Shown here: positions 44,188 through 53,516 of the stretch, one piece after another
Position numbering within the stretch: position 1 is the first letter of the stretch
Layout of the letters: every line of letters starts with the position of its first letter
Assembly: GCA_027317185.1 (NCBI GenBank)
Contig: DAHVFB010000003.1
Location: 1-64,000, forward strand
Reading direction: 5' to 3'
Length of the DNA: 64,000 nucleotides
Source: Deltaproteobacteria bacterium
GTDB lineage: Bacteria > Desulfobacterota > Binatia > Binatales > Binataceae
Position numbers and translations under genes: made by a program
The notes under the pieces: model-generated
What the model saw: the letters and a program-made list of their open reading frames with translations, nothing else
The model's database searches: none
What the model was told of the DNA's origin: nothing

Positions 44188-45087
44188 TCAGATGGCGTTG
44201 AAACCTGCGCGGCTGAACAGCACGCGATCGCGGCCGAGTTGTTGGCGCAGTGCATCCATTAGTTCCGCTTCCGCGCCGGGTTGGAACCACCCCTCGTAGC
44301 CCAGCCGCTGATACAGATCGCCCAGCTTGAGCGCGCGGGATCGGCGACCGTTGGCCCCATCGCCATCGAAGTAGGTATCCACAATTACCCGATCAGCCGC
44401 CCCGTCCAGCATCGCGGCGAATCTTTCAGCGTGATTCGGCATCATCGGGGCAACCGCGATCTGCACGAACAGGCCCGCGGCTCTCATCCGGCGGGCGCAG
44501 GCCAGCCGCCGCTCGACCGACGGCGAGGTTGGCGTGATCGCGCGCCGCACGGAATCGTCATCGGTTTCCAGCGTAATCGAGATGATAACCCTGGTGCCGA
44601 GCTGGCCGAACAAATCGAGGTCGCGTTCGATCAGGGGACTGCGCGTCTGCATCAGGATGCGTCGTGGCGGATAGTCGATAAACCGCTCCAGCGCGGCGCG
44701 CGTGATTCGCATCCGCCGCTCGATTCCCTGGTAGGGGTCGGTCGCACTGGCCATGAAAATGGTCGTTTGATCGAGCCGTCCTTGGCCGGCCAGGGCCCGC
44801 AGTTCGCGTTCGAGTAACTCGGCCAGGTTGCGCTTTACGATCACCCAGTTCCCCCATGGACCATCAGCCGCGCGCGCAACCGGCAGCGCGCGCACGTAGC
44901 AGAAAGGACAGCCGCCACTGTCACCGAAGGCGCATCCGATGTAGGGATTCAGGCTGAATCCGAACCCCCTAAGAAAGCCGCCGGTGGGCGTCAAGGCTCG
45001 CGAAACATCCCGGACGATGTAACGCCGTGGGTCCTTGGATGCGGCGGGCCGGGTATCGTCCGGCAGGGTTTTACGCCCATGATTCAT
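44188..45087 (-). CDS. Radical SAM protein, SPL-like, with expanded Cys motif
   Basis: A 299-aa protein of the spore-photoproduct-lyase-like radical SAM group. FSLNPYIGCAFGDSGGCPFC shows the family NPYxGC start, but the cluster cysteines are spaced Cx7CxxC, not Cx3CxxC. Typical downstream parts are ATDPYQGIERRM, RRILMQTRSPLIERD and VIISITLETDDD. Function of this subgroup is uncharacterised; DNA photoproduct repair is not implied. It converges with the acyl-CoA operon. Confidence 0.82.
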   Translation of the reverse strand: MNHGRKTLPDDTRPAASKDPRRYIVRDVSRALTPTGGFLRGFGFSLNPYIGCAFGDSGGCPFCYVRALPVARAADGPWGNWVIVKRNLAELLERELRALAGQGRLDQTTIFMASATDPYQGIERRMRITRAALERFIDYPPRRILMQTRSPLIERDLDLFGQLGTRVIISITLETDDDSVRRAITPTSPSVERRLACARRMRAAGLFVQIAVAPMMPNHAERFAAMLDGAADRVIVDTYFDGDGANGRRSRALKLGDLYQRLGYEGWFQPGAEAELMDALRQQLGRDRVLFSRAGFNAI

Positions 45088-45194
45088 GATAAATTTTCCG
45101 GTCTATTGTACGCGTCTGGATGGCGGACCGATGCCATAGTCGAATCGACCAGTCGAGCTTGACTTCGCGGCGCGGCCACACCAAAGTTAAGCGT

Positions 45195-45620
45195 ATGCGG
45201 CGCGTGGCTATTGGTTTGAGTTTGGCCTTGATCCTCGGTTTTTCGCCGATCGTACATGCGCAATATCACGAGAATCAGCAGAATCCGGCCGATTACAACG
45301 AAGATGATTCGCAGCCCTTGAAAATCGCATCCTACTTTATCGCGCCAATTGGGTTCGCGCTGGAATGGACGGTCGCGCGTCCGCTGAATTATCTCGCCAA
45401 TCGCACGCCGCTCGCTCCCGCTCTCAATCCCGACGCCGATCAATTATACAAGCCGCCGAAGATGGCCGATCTGCCGCCCCCCGATGAGTTTCCGCCCGAG
45501 CCATATGAAAAGAATCCGTCCGAGGCGAGCGTCCCGGTCGTCGGCACCCCGATGCACAGTTCAAGTATCCAGTCCGGTTCGCACAATTCGCATGATTCGA
45601 ATCAGACGGCGATGCATTGA
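45195..45620 (+). CDS. Small secreted protein, function unknown
   Basis: A 141-aa exported protein. A signal peptide (RRVAIGLSLALILGFSPIVHA) precedes a polar region and the sequence KIASYFIAPIGFALEWTVAR, which may be a short amphipathic or membrane-associated segment. The rest is Pro-rich and disordered-looking (PPKMADLPPPDEFPPEPYE), ending His/Ser-rich. Start ATG 45195 begins the signal; the tracked 45120 start has a charged lead without support. No family is recognised. Confidence 0.65.
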   Translation: MRRVAIGLSLALILGFSPIVHAQYHENQQNPADYNEDDSQPLKIASYFIAPIGFALEWTVARPLNYLANRTPLAPALNPDADQLYKPPKMADLPPPDEFPPEPYEKNPSEASVPVVGTPMHSSSIQSGSHNSHDSNQTAMH

Positions 45621-45718
45621 ATCGGCGGTTCGCCCGGTCATTGTAAACTTGATCGTTCGCGCTGGACTGATCGCCAGCGCCTAACGACGTCCGCCTAACC
45701 ACTCCTGCCGGGAGCACC

Positions 45719-46522
45719 ATGCCGAAAATCAAGGCCGGAAATATCAATTTGAGCTATCAGACTTTCGGCAGCGGCGATCCCCTGCTGCTGATTATGGGAT
45801 TTGGGATGCCGGGAATCGCATGGACGCCTGCCCTGCCCTTCCTGAGCAGCTTCAAATGTATCTATTACGACAATCGGGGCACCGGAAATTCCGATCGGCC
45901 CGAAGGGGCTTACACGATCAACGCGATGGCGGAGGATGCGGCCGCACTGCTTGACGCGCTGGAGATTCCCAAAGCCCGGGTTTACGGCATCTCGATGGGC
46001 GGAATGATCGCGCAGGAGTTGGCTTTACGTTACCCGAATCGGGTCGAGAAGCTGGTTCTCGGCTGCACTGCGGCGGGTGGATCCTCAGCTAAGATGGCGC
46101 CGCTCGAGGTGCTCGAAAAGCTGATCGCTAGCGTAAAATTGATGGCGTCGAAACCGGAAGAAGCACTCGAGGTGCTGGTACCGCTGCTTTATCCGGCCGA
46201 ATTCATCGAAAAGCATCCGGAGATAAAGCCCCTGATGCTGGCAGGTCTTAAAATGGCTCCGCCGACGCCGCCGGAAACCGCCGACCGCACGATCGCGGGT
46301 TTAATCCAGTTCAATACTCACGATCGGCTGCCTCAGATCAAGTGCCCTGTGCTGATTGTGCATGGCGACAAGGACCTGCTCATCCCACCGGTTAATGCAG
46401 ATATTATGAAAGCCCGGCTGCCGCAGGCGGAATTGATGACGATCGCCGATGCGGGTCATGGCTATTGGGCCGCCGACCCGATCGGAATCCATCAGAAAAT
46501 TTCAAACTGGCTTAAAACGTAA
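45719..46522 (+). CDS. Alpha/beta hydrolase
   Basis: A 267-aa alpha/beta-fold hydrolase. The nucleophile Ser is in GISMGGMIAQELA, the oxyanion/HG region in GSGDPLLLIMGFGMPG, the acid Asp in LIVHGDKDLLIPP, and the His in ADAGHGYWA. It resembles 3-oxoadipate enol-lactonase-like and related carboxylic-ester hydrolases, but that family is broad and the substrate unknown. GGGAGCACC precedes the ATG. Confidence 0.88.
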   Translation: MPKIKAGNINLSYQTFGSGDPLLLIMGFGMPGIAWTPALPFLSSFKCIYYDNRGTGNSDRPEGAYTINAMAEDAAALLDALEIPKARVYGISMGGMIAQELALRYPNRVEKLVLGCTAAGGSSAKMAPLEVLEKLIASVKLMASKPEEALEVLVPLLYPAEFIEKHPEIKPLMLAGLKMAPPTPPETADRTIAGLIQFNTHDRLPQIKCPVLIVHGDKDLLIPPVNADIMKARLPQAELMTIADAGHGYWAADPIGIHQKISNWLKT

Positions 46523-46594
46523 GCGAGATCGGGGTCTCATCAAACCGACGTACGCGATTATCGACGAGCGTACACTCTATATTTTGCGCCAGGT

Positions 46595-47026
46595 TTAAGC
46601 CTGATGCGCACGCCGACTATCACGCCGAACGCGGATGCTGATTTTTCCATTGCGCACCACCGGTGAACGACGCGCCAATCGCCGAGTTGCGATACCGCGA
46701 AGCTGTTCTTCGCGCCATTGGCGTAATCCACCACGCAGATATTGCGGTTCTATTCCGAGGGTCTCGCAGACCGTATTGAACGAAAACGGACCGTCGCTTT
46801 CGTCGGCGCACAACCATTCCTCGGCCTCGGCAAAAAGCCGCTGTCGTGGGCCGCTGCGAGTGGCGCTGTTATTCTGGAAGCATCGCAACGCATCCTCCAG
46901 CACCGCCATCATCAAGCGCTTGACCGGACGGAGCGCACTGTCGTCGCGCCGCTCGTCATAATATTGTTCGGGAGTCAAAACCTCGGGCGTGAACAGCGCG
47001 CCTAGTACTCCACTTTCCCAGTCCAT
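46595..47026 (-). CDS. Conserved-looking hypothetical protein
   Basis: A 143-aa cytosolic protein without a recognised domain. The N-terminal half is acidic and helical (PVKRLMMAVLEDALRCF, RQRLFAEAEEWLCADES). A putative helix-turn-helix-like patch follows (FNTVCETLGIEPQYLRGGLR), and the tail is Arg-rich, suggesting nucleic-acid binding. GGATAGG lies near the ATG. A role in regulation is a guess from these features only. Confidence 0.55.
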   Translation of the reverse strand: MDWESGVLGALFTPEVLTPEQYYDERRDDSALRPVKRLMMAVLEDALRCFQNNSATRSGPRQRLFAEAEEWLCADESDGPFSFNTVCETLGIEPQYLRGGLRQWREEQLRGIATRRLARRSPVVRNGKISIRVRRDSRRAHQA

Positions 47027-47623
47027 GTGAGCCTATCCTCTTCGCCTTGCCGTAGTTTGGCCATGTCGAGGCGTCAACCGCACGCCGTTAACCAAAGCCT
47101 GATCAGGTCAGGGAGCAATGCGCGTGCCGCAAGTGCGAGAGTAGCGAAGCGGCACTTAATCGGTTGAAATCGAGTGCGATTCGATGGCCCGCTTCGAGTC
47201 AGGCGGATTTCGCACGAGATTAGCCGGAAAGGATGTATGAACGGGACAAAACCGGGGACAATCAGGGTTTTGCAATCGCGAGCCTAGGTGATTTCTACGG
47301 TTTTAGCCCAAATTAACCGTACCTTAGTTCACTAATCGATCGCACATAAAGACTGCCTGACGATCGAAAAATTTGCGGTCTTATGCTCTCTTTAGCCGAA
47401 GTAGGACCGTCAGGCTATGGTGTAAAAGTTACACCTGTGTTGCATATTTGCATCGTTCCGCGAGCCGGAGGGACGTTTTCGGGTCAACACAGCGTGAACC
47501 CTAAGGTGACAACGGTTCGGCATACGTACAATTTTGAGACACTGATTTTTGGTCGCAGCGCCGGAATTTCTGACATCTGCAGTAAATTCCGCCAGCGCTT
47601 AATTCTTAGATAGGCGGCGCCGT
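47027..47623. other. Gene-free region with inverted repeats
   Basis: About 600 bp without a convincing gene; the ORF at 47383..47613 has no recognisable family and awkward composition. The segment is AT-richer than its neighbours. It contains GCCTGACG (47355) facing CGTCAGGC (47408) and a near-perfect operator-like palindrome at 47419. Confidence 0.5.
47419..47435. promoter_or_regulatory. 17-bp operator-like palindrome
   Basis: GGTGTAA-AAG-TTACACC has seven-base perfect arms around a three-base centre. This is the typical form of a homodimeric regulator site. The target gene is unclear because the nearest coding starts are several hundred bases away. Confidence 0.35.
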
Positions 47624-48274
47624 TTACTGCATCACACGGCCGCCAGGACCATTGGGTCCCAGCTTCCGTTCTTCGATCTTGAAAGTCAGAATGTCGATCA
47701 GACATCCAATTCGTTCTGCCCGCGACTCTAACAGGGTCTGTTTTTCGATCGGCGCAACATCAAGATGGAAACACAGAAAATTGACCAGCGACGCGCCGGT
47801 CAATCCGCGTTCCTCGACCAGCGTGTTCCAGGCCTGCTCGGCCGGCTCGGTACCGAGGTAGTTGAATAACAGTTCGCGCAAAGTTTCCATCATTTCGGGA
47901 TCGGTCACCAGCGCGGGAGCGCTGACCGGAGTCCACTCTACATCCGCCCGCCGGTACATCCGGTCGCGAAGTTCACGGACCACGCGGAACTCGGCGGTGC
48001 CCTCGAGAATCAAGTTGAAGCGGCCATCGGGCAGCTTTTCAATTTCCTCAATTTTGCCGGCGCATCCAATTTCGAAAATGTCGGGACGCGTTTCGTAATC
48101 CTCCTCCCAATCCTCCTTGAGCAGGACCATTCCGATCACTCCGTCGGTCTGCTCGATGTCGGCGATCATCTGACGATAACGTGGCTCGAAGATATGCAGC
48201 GGGACCCGCAAGCCGGGAAACATCACGAGGTTCGGCAGCGGAAAGAGCGGAATTATTTTGGGCAAATCAGGCAC
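47624..48274 (-). CDS. LON peptidase substrate-binding-domain protein
   Basis: A 216-aa stand-alone Lon N-terminal (PUA-like) domain protein with no protease. IIPLFPLPNLVMFPGLRVPL, then HIFEPRYRQMIADI, IGMVLLKEDWEE and GCAGKIEEIEKLPDGRFNLI are the expected family blocks. Such proteins are common but poorly understood, and may bind proteins or peptides. No protease gene adjoins it. Confidence 0.88.
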   Translation of the reverse strand: MPDLPKIIPLFPLPNLVMFPGLRVPLHIFEPRYRQMIADIEQTDGVIGMVLLKEDWEEDYETRPDIFEIGCAGKIEEIEKLPDGRFNLILEGTAEFRVVRELRDRMYRRADVEWTPVSAPALVTDPEMMETLRELLFNYLGTEPAEQAWNTLVEERGLTGASLVNFLCFHLDVAPIEKQTLLESRAERIGCLIDILTFKIEERKLGPNGPGGRVMQ

Positions 48275-48458
48275 GATGAGGCGGCTCCGAGGTTACGGGT
48301 CGGCCATCAGCCGACAGGTTACGAGCGATCTCGAATATCGTCAAGGCGCTCACAGTGGATGCACGAAGTTCATTCGGGAAATCGATTCGATCGAGTAGCC
48401 GTCAACTTCACCATGTGCAACCCTACCAGACCTTCGGCAAGGGTAAAGAGCGGGGATA

Positions 48459-49667
48459 ATGGCTAATCCACCAGCATCTGATTTCCTTGGCAAGCGGGCG
48501 CTGCTGCTTCAACCTTTACGCGACGTGAAGGCTTCCGCGCATCTCGATGCCCTGCGCGGGATCGCGGCAATCGCGGTGCTGGGTTTTCATTTTAGAGGAA
48601 CTTTTTTTGTCGACCTCGATCCTGCACGTGCCGGATGGCTATTGCGATTGTTCTACTTCATGACCGATCTCGGTCATCAGGCGGTCATGATTTTTTTCGT
48701 TTTGAGCGGGTACCTGATCGGCGCCAGCGTTTTACGGAACTTTCACGAGCAGCGGTGGAGCTGGCAGCCATACCTGATCAATCGTCTATCCCGGCTGTGG
48801 ACCGTGCTGATTCCCGCTCTGGTGCTGGGTGCGCTTTGGGATCGGGGTGGGATGTTTTGGTTCGGAACCGGGGGAATTTACGGCGGCAAAGTTGTAAATG
48901 CATCGATAAGCGCTCCGATACTTCCGGCTTCAAACGCGATAACGATGCTGGGAAATGCGCTTTTCCTTCAGCGCGTCCTGGTGCCGACGTTCGGCTCGAA
49001 CGGTCCGCTTTGGAGCCTGACCTATGAGTTCTGGTACTACATTCTGTTTCCGTTGTTGCTGCTGATGGTTTGGCCGGGAAATCGAAAGGACAGCCGGATA
49101 GCCGGATTGGCCGGTTTCAGCATCGTCGTGGTTGGATTGGGTTCGACAATCAGCCGAGCTTTCGCGATTTGGCTCATGGGCGCGGGACTAAATTTTCTTC
49201 CCACAATTGAAAAGCTGAATCGCAAAACGATTCGGCTCGGAACGCTGGCGCTGTTTTTCCCCGCGCTGGTGCCTTCCGCTCATCACGCGCCGTTTCTGCG
49301 CTACTCGCTGCTCAACGATTTATGGGTTGGAGGGTTTACCACCCTTCTGATCTACATATTGCTGCAGGATCGCCGCACGAGCGTTGGCGGGCGCTATCCT
49401 GACTTGGACGCGCGCGTGGCTGGCTTTTCCTACACGCTCTATTTGGTACATCTTCCACTACTGGTTTTTCTGAAGGCGCTGATCCTGCCCCATAGCAGAT
49501 GGCAGATGGATGTGTGGTCTATTCTTACCGGCGGAATCATAATCGCTGCGATACTCGGCTATGCGCTTGCCGTCGCCAGCCAAACTGAAGCGCGAACCTC
49601 CGAAGTGCGGGGTATGGTTATGAAAGTGCTTGGCAGGCGGCTGGCGCCCGGCGGCTCAATCGCCTGA
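48459..49667 (+). CDS. Acyltransferase family 3 (OafA/OpgC-like)
   Basis: A 402-aa integral membrane acyltransferase with about ten hydrophobic segments. The N-terminal HLDALRGIAAIAVLGFHF contains the family R-G pair and catalytic His region; FFVLSGYLIGASVLRNF, SLTYEFWYYILFPLLLL and SYTLYLVHLPLLVF are further signatures. It probably O-acylates a cell-surface glycan or small molecule. GGGGAT precedes the ATG. No glycosyltransferase genes are nearby to suggest the acceptor. Confidence 0.88.
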   Translation: MANPPASDFLGKRALLLQPLRDVKASAHLDALRGIAAIAVLGFHFRGTFFVDLDPARAGWLLRLFYFMTDLGHQAVMIFFVLSGYLIGASVLRNFHEQRWSWQPYLINRLSRLWTVLIPALVLGALWDRGGMFWFGTGGIYGGKVVNASISAPILPASNAITMLGNALFLQRVLVPTFGSNGPLWSLTYEFWYYILFPLLLLMVWPGNRKDSRIAGLAGFSIVVVGLGSTISRAFAIWLMGAGLNFLPTIEKLNRKTIRLGTLALFFPALVPSAHHAPFLRYSLLNDLWVGGFTTLLIYILLQDRRTSVGGRYPDLDARVAGFSYTLYLVHLPLLVFLKALILPHSRWQMDVWSILTGGIIIAAILGYALAVASQTEARTSEVRGMVMKVLGRRLAPGGSIA

Positions 49668-49995
49668 AATCGGCCAACTCTGGCCGAGCGAACGCAGTCG
49701 CCATCTTTCGATTGCGCCGAAACCCTGACCGTTGCGGCCAAAGGATGCAGGTGGCTGCTGGACATGGAGTGCGGCGTGCAGTGCTATCGCCGGCCATCAG
49801 CTATGATACGAGCGATTTTGCTTTGGTGATCAGATAAAGTGGCAAGTGCCTTAGCGGACAATACAAATTTCAAACCGTCGGCTGGCGCGTGAAAGCGTTT
49901 TTGCGGCGGGCGGATTGACTCCGGGCGAGACGGCGCAAGGCGAAGAATTTCTGCCTTGACGCGCTATCCCGATATCACACAAACGGATTAGTTGA
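49668..49995. other. Gene-free spacer
   Basis: About 330 bp between the acyltransferase and trmB. No ORF, repeat or RNA structure stood out; it presumably contains the trmB promoter. Confidence 0.4.
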
Positions 49996-50646
49996 ATGGC
50001 ACGATTGCGCAAGGCGGGGCGCGTATGGCGGGACGCGACCGCGCGCGCGGACGCCGAGCGGATACTGATCGGCGACGCGGCTGCATCGGCGCTGACGATC
50101 GATCTTCCGGCGCTGTTTCCTTCGAAGGCGCTGCTCGAGGTCGAATTGGGCGCGGGACGCGGCGATTTTATCATGGCGCGGGCGATGGCCTGTCCCGACC
50201 GCAATTTTCTCGCCGTGGAACTGGCCGCCTCGGTCGCGCGGGTGTTTGCGGCTCGCGCGGGACGGCGCGGCTTGAATAATTTAAGAATCATCCGGGCGGA
50301 TGCGCGGACCCTGGTGAATCTGTTGCTTCCCGATGGAAGCGTCAGCGTCTATCACATCTACTTCCCTGACCCGTGGCCCAAAGCGCGGCACGAAAAACAT
50401 CGGATGGTATCGCCGTCGATGGTTGCCGCACTGGCGCGGACGCTGGCGACGGCTGGGCTGATTCATGTCGCGAGCGACGTCGAGCCCTGGGCGCGCCAGA
50501 TGTTCTCGATGCTGACGGCGGGTGGTTTCAGCGAAAGTCCGGCGGAAGTTCCCGGCGCGCGGTTTTCCGGCTTCGGGCGCAAGTACCTTGCGGCGGGCCG
50601 GCCGATTTTCGCTAGCAGTTTTAGGCGCCCTGATCTGACAGAATAA
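49996..50646 (+). CDS. trmB: tRNA (guanine-N7-)-methyltransferase
   Basis: Methylates G46 in the tRNA variable loop. LEVELGAGRGDFIMARA is the SAM-binding motif, and the signature YFPDPWPKARHEKHRM carries the catalytic acid and tRNA-binding residues. Length of 216 aa is normal. The start ATG lacks an obvious ribosome-binding site. It is followed by the BamD-like gene after about 70 bp. Confidence 0.93.
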   Translation: MARLRKAGRVWRDATARADAERILIGDAAASALTIDLPALFPSKALLEVELGAGRGDFIMARAMACPDRNFLAVELAASVARVFAARAGRRGLNNLRIIRADARTLVNLLLPDGSVSVYHIYFPDPWPKARHEKHRMVSPSMVAALARTLATAGLIHVASDVEPWARQMFSMLTAGGFSESPAEVPGARFSGFGRKYLAAGRPIFASSFRRPDLTE

Positions 50647-50714
50647 CCGTGCGCTGGCGCAAGAGATGATAGCTTGCGCTGCTGGATTTGGATGTTTAAC
50701 CTGATCAGAATTCG

Positions 50715-52184
50715 ATGAAACGTGCTCTGTTTATAAGCTGGACGCTGGTTTTGGTGTATGCCTGCGCGGGATGCAGTACGCGCAAAATTCCCACCGGTCA
50801 GGATTACTATAGTCAGGCCCAAGCTTACTATTCGATGGGTGAATATCGCGGCGCGATCGATAATTACCAGCATCTTATCGATCAGTATCCGTTCAGCCCG
50901 TACGCCGAAGACGCCGAACTGCGTATCGGTCTCGCTTACTACAAGATGGGCGAGTATGCGCAGGCGGTTCAGTCGCTCAACGATTTTCAGCGGATGCATC
51001 CGACCAGCAAGAATCTGGCGCTGGCCACTTATTACCTCGGCATGACCTACTATAACCGGACTGGCGAGCCGGACCGTGACCAAAGCAACACGACGCTGGC
51101 GCTGCGGCAATTTGATCTGATCGAGCAACGTTTTCCCGAGAGCGAATTCGGTGAACTGGCGCGGCAGCGGATTGTCATCTGCCGAGAACTGCTCGCGCGC
51201 AACGAGCTGTACATCGGCGACTACTATTCCTCGATCGCCAATTACCGGGCCAGCGAGTCGCGAATGGCCGAGCTGATGGAGAAGTATCCGGACTCGCCGG
51301 TCGCGCCCGAGGCGTTATACAAGCTGGGCGTCGCGCTTTCCAAAGAGGGCAAGAAGTACTCGGCGGCGCAGGCCTTCACCGCGCTGACGATGCATTATCC
51401 TAAAAGCAAATACGCTGCGCCGGCCAAACAGGCGCTTGCCAAGCTGAATCAGCCGGTCGATACCGAAGACGACCCGCTGCGGATGGTGCTGGCCGAAAGC
51501 GGGTTCAATCCGGATCAGAGTTCGGCGTTCGATCGGCAGGTGGTAAAAGCCCGCATGGCTTCGGCCGCCAATATGGCCGAGGGCGCTGCCTATGGAAGCG
51601 ACGGCCTGCCCAATCTGAATCGCGCGGCCTCGGCAACCCATGTGCAGATCGCATCGGCGGGATACGGAAAAACGCCGGTGACGCTGCGAACTATCCGGCT
51701 TTCGTCCGCCGACCCACCCCTGTCGGTAATTTTCGACCTGAGCGGACCGGTGATGTATTCAAAGGAATTCCAGGCCAGTTCGAATTCCGACACCCTAACG
51801 ATAATGCTTAAGAACACCTCCCCCGGTACCCATCTCGATCAGCATCTGGTGTTCGACAAGTCGATTTTCCGCGACGTACAGGTAAGCCCGCAGGGAAACG
51901 ATACCGAGGTAACCGTAAATACGACTGCGATCTCCCGTTTTGCGATTGTGCCATTGGAGGAGCCGGCCCGCTTGCTGGTCACCTTCACACCGCCTGATAA
52001 CGACTCGAGTACTACCACATCGGATATGGAAACCCCGCCGCCGCAGATGCCCGAAGCTCCGCCGGATGCGGGGGTGACCAATTCACCGGATACCGGAGAT
52101 GACAGCGCACCACCCGCCGCGGCAGCGGGTGCCGATGAAGGCGCCCCGCAGTTACCGCCGGGCAGTCCACCGCCGGTGCTCTGA
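50715..52184 (+). CDS. bamD: BamD-like lipoprotein with C-terminal AMIN-like extension
   Basis: An outer-membrane assembly lipoprotein of 489 aa. The signal ends in YACAGCSTRK (lipidated Cys). TPR units typical of BamD follow: YYSQAQAYYSMGEYRGAIDN, then YQHLIDQYPFSPYAEDAELR, the GMTYYNRTGEPDRDQ region and FDLIEQRFPESEF. After ~residue 265 the chain continues with a linker and an AMIN-like beta domain (PPLSVIFDLSGPVMYSKEF, then LDQHLVFDKSIFRDVQV). It ends in a Pro/Ala-rich tail. Ordinary BamD stops near 250-290 aa, so the second half is an addition that may bind peptidoglycan or a secretion partner. Confidence 0.82.
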   Translation: MKRALFISWTLVLVYACAGCSTRKIPTGQDYYSQAQAYYSMGEYRGAIDNYQHLIDQYPFSPYAEDAELRIGLAYYKMGEYAQAVQSLNDFQRMHPTSKNLALATYYLGMTYYNRTGEPDRDQSNTTLALRQFDLIEQRFPESEFGELARQRIVICRELLARNELYIGDYYSSIANYRASESRMAELMEKYPDSPVAPEALYKLGVALSKEGKKYSAAQAFTALTMHYPKSKYAAPAKQALAKLNQPVDTEDDPLRMVLAESGFNPDQSSAFDRQVVKARMASAANMAEGAAYGSDGLPNLNRAASATHVQIASAGYGKTPVTLRTIRLSSADPPLSVIFDLSGPVMYSKEFQASSNSDTLTIMLKNTSPGTHLDQHLVFDKSIFRDVQVSPQGNDTEVTVNTTAISRFAIVPLEEPARLLVTFTPPDNDSSTTTSDMETPPPQMPEAPPDAGVTNSPDTGDDSAPPAAAAGADEGAPQLPPGSPPPVL

Positions 52185-52199
52185 GTTCCAATCTTTCAG

Positions 52200-53483
52200 T
52201 TATTCGAACACCGAATCGAATTCGAGGCCGAGGAAGTTCAGCACCACTTCCGCGTACAGCCGCAGACCCCAATAAAATCCGTCGATTGGCAGCCGTTCGT
52301 CATTGCCATGATAAAGCGATCCGAACGGCGTCATCGGGCCAAGTTTGACCGGCGAAAAGCCGTAACAGACCGCTCCCAGCCGCGCGAAAAACTTGCTATC
52401 GGTGGCGCCCGGCAACATCCAGGGTATCGCCGCCGCGCCGGGGTCGGCGGCCGCGATGTTCTCGGCGATCAGCCGGTATAGAGGCGTATCGGTGCTCGAC
52501 TCAGCCGGCGGCGCGCTCTTGATCACTTCGAGGGCCGGCTCGGGACCGACGATCGTGCGCAACTCGGCAATGAAGCTGGCGACATCCTCCCCCGGCAGCG
52601 TGCGCCCATCAATTACCACCGAAGCCTCGCCCGGTATTACATTATCCTTATAACCGGCGCTGACGATGGTCGGGGTCGCCGTGTTCGATAGCATCGGACG
52701 GAACAATGGCGGCGCGGTTTCGCGGCTGAGACCGAGGGCGGCGAACGTCTGGCTGACCGGCCGGGTGATACGAATTCGCATTTGCGCATTGGCGATTCGG
52801 GTGATCAATTCCGCCAGACGGGTTATCGCCGTGACCGGACGGGGAATCGATCCATGGCCCGGCGCGGCGGATACCGTCAAGCGCACCGTGACAAAACCTT
52901 TTTCGGCCACCTGGATCGGATAGAACCGGCGGCCGCCCATATACATAGTAAAGCCGCCCACTTCGTTGAGCACGAAGCCGGCCCGCACCAAATCGGGATG
53001 GCGTTCGACCAGGAACTGCGCGCCGAAGCGGGATCCTGATTCTTCGTCCGCGGTCGCCGCTACAATCAAGTCGCGATTGGGGATTATCCCGGCCCGCACC
53101 AGCGCCACCGCGATCGCAAGGTCCATCGCGCACTTCGATTTCATGTCGATCGCGCCGCGGCCCCACACGTATCCCTCGGCTATCTCCGCGCCAAAGGGAT
53201 CGCGGGTCCAGTGTTGCGGCTCCGCCGGAACCACGTCGGTATGCGACGCCAGCATCAGGGGGGCCTCGCTCGACCGGCTGCCGCGAATTCGTGCGATTAA
53301 ATTGGTCCGATCCGGCGCGGCCTCCAGACTCACGGTCTCGATGCCGTTGGCGGCGTAAACGCCGGCCAGGTACTCGGCGGCAATCCGCTCATTGCCCGGC
53401 GGACTGGTGGTATCGAGGCGAACCAGGTCACGAAACCAGGACAGCGTCTGACGCTCGCAAGCGTCCCATGGGGTACGCATCAA
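52200..53483 (-). CDS. M20-family peptidase/deacylase (ArgE/DapE/CPG2-like)
   Basis: A 427-aa dizinc hydrolase. Motifs: LASHTDVVPAEPQHW (HxD), YVWGRGAIDMKSKCA (bridging Asp), ADEESGSRFGAQFL (catalytic EE), and a late SLYHGNDERLP (His ligand). The dimerisation domain begins after VRLTVSAAPGHGSIPRP. The substrate could be an N-acyl amino acid or a dipeptide. It differs clearly from the PepT-like M20 at 833. It converges with the BamD-like gene. Confidence 0.88.
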   Translation of the reverse strand: MMRTPWDACERQTLSWFRDLVRLDTTSPPGNERIAAEYLAGVYAANGIETVSLEAAPDRTNLIARIRGSRSSEAPLMLASHTDVVPAEPQHWTRDPFGAEIAEGYVWGRGAIDMKSKCAMDLAIAVALVRAGIIPNRDLIVAATADEESGSRFGAQFLVERHPDLVRAGFVLNEVGGFTMYMGGRRFYPIQVAEKGFVTVRLTVSAAPGHGSIPRPVTAITRLAELITRIANAQMRIRITRPVSQTFAALGLSRETAPPLFRPMLSNTATPTIVSAGYKDNVIPGEASVVIDGRTLPGEDVASFIAELRTIVGPEPALEVIKSAPPAESSTDTPLYRLIAENIAAADPGAAAIPWMLPGATDSKFFARLGAVCYGFSPVKLGPMTPFGSLYHGNDERLPIDGFYWGLRLYAEVVLNFLGLEFDSVFE

Positions 53484-53516
53484 ATTAGCATTCCAGCCAC
53501 CGTCAGCTGCGGACGA

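Noticed and set aside
47383-47613. 76-aa ORF as a gene
   Set aside because: It covers an operator-like palindrome and lacks a ribosome-binding site, family features or neighbours in operon spacing.
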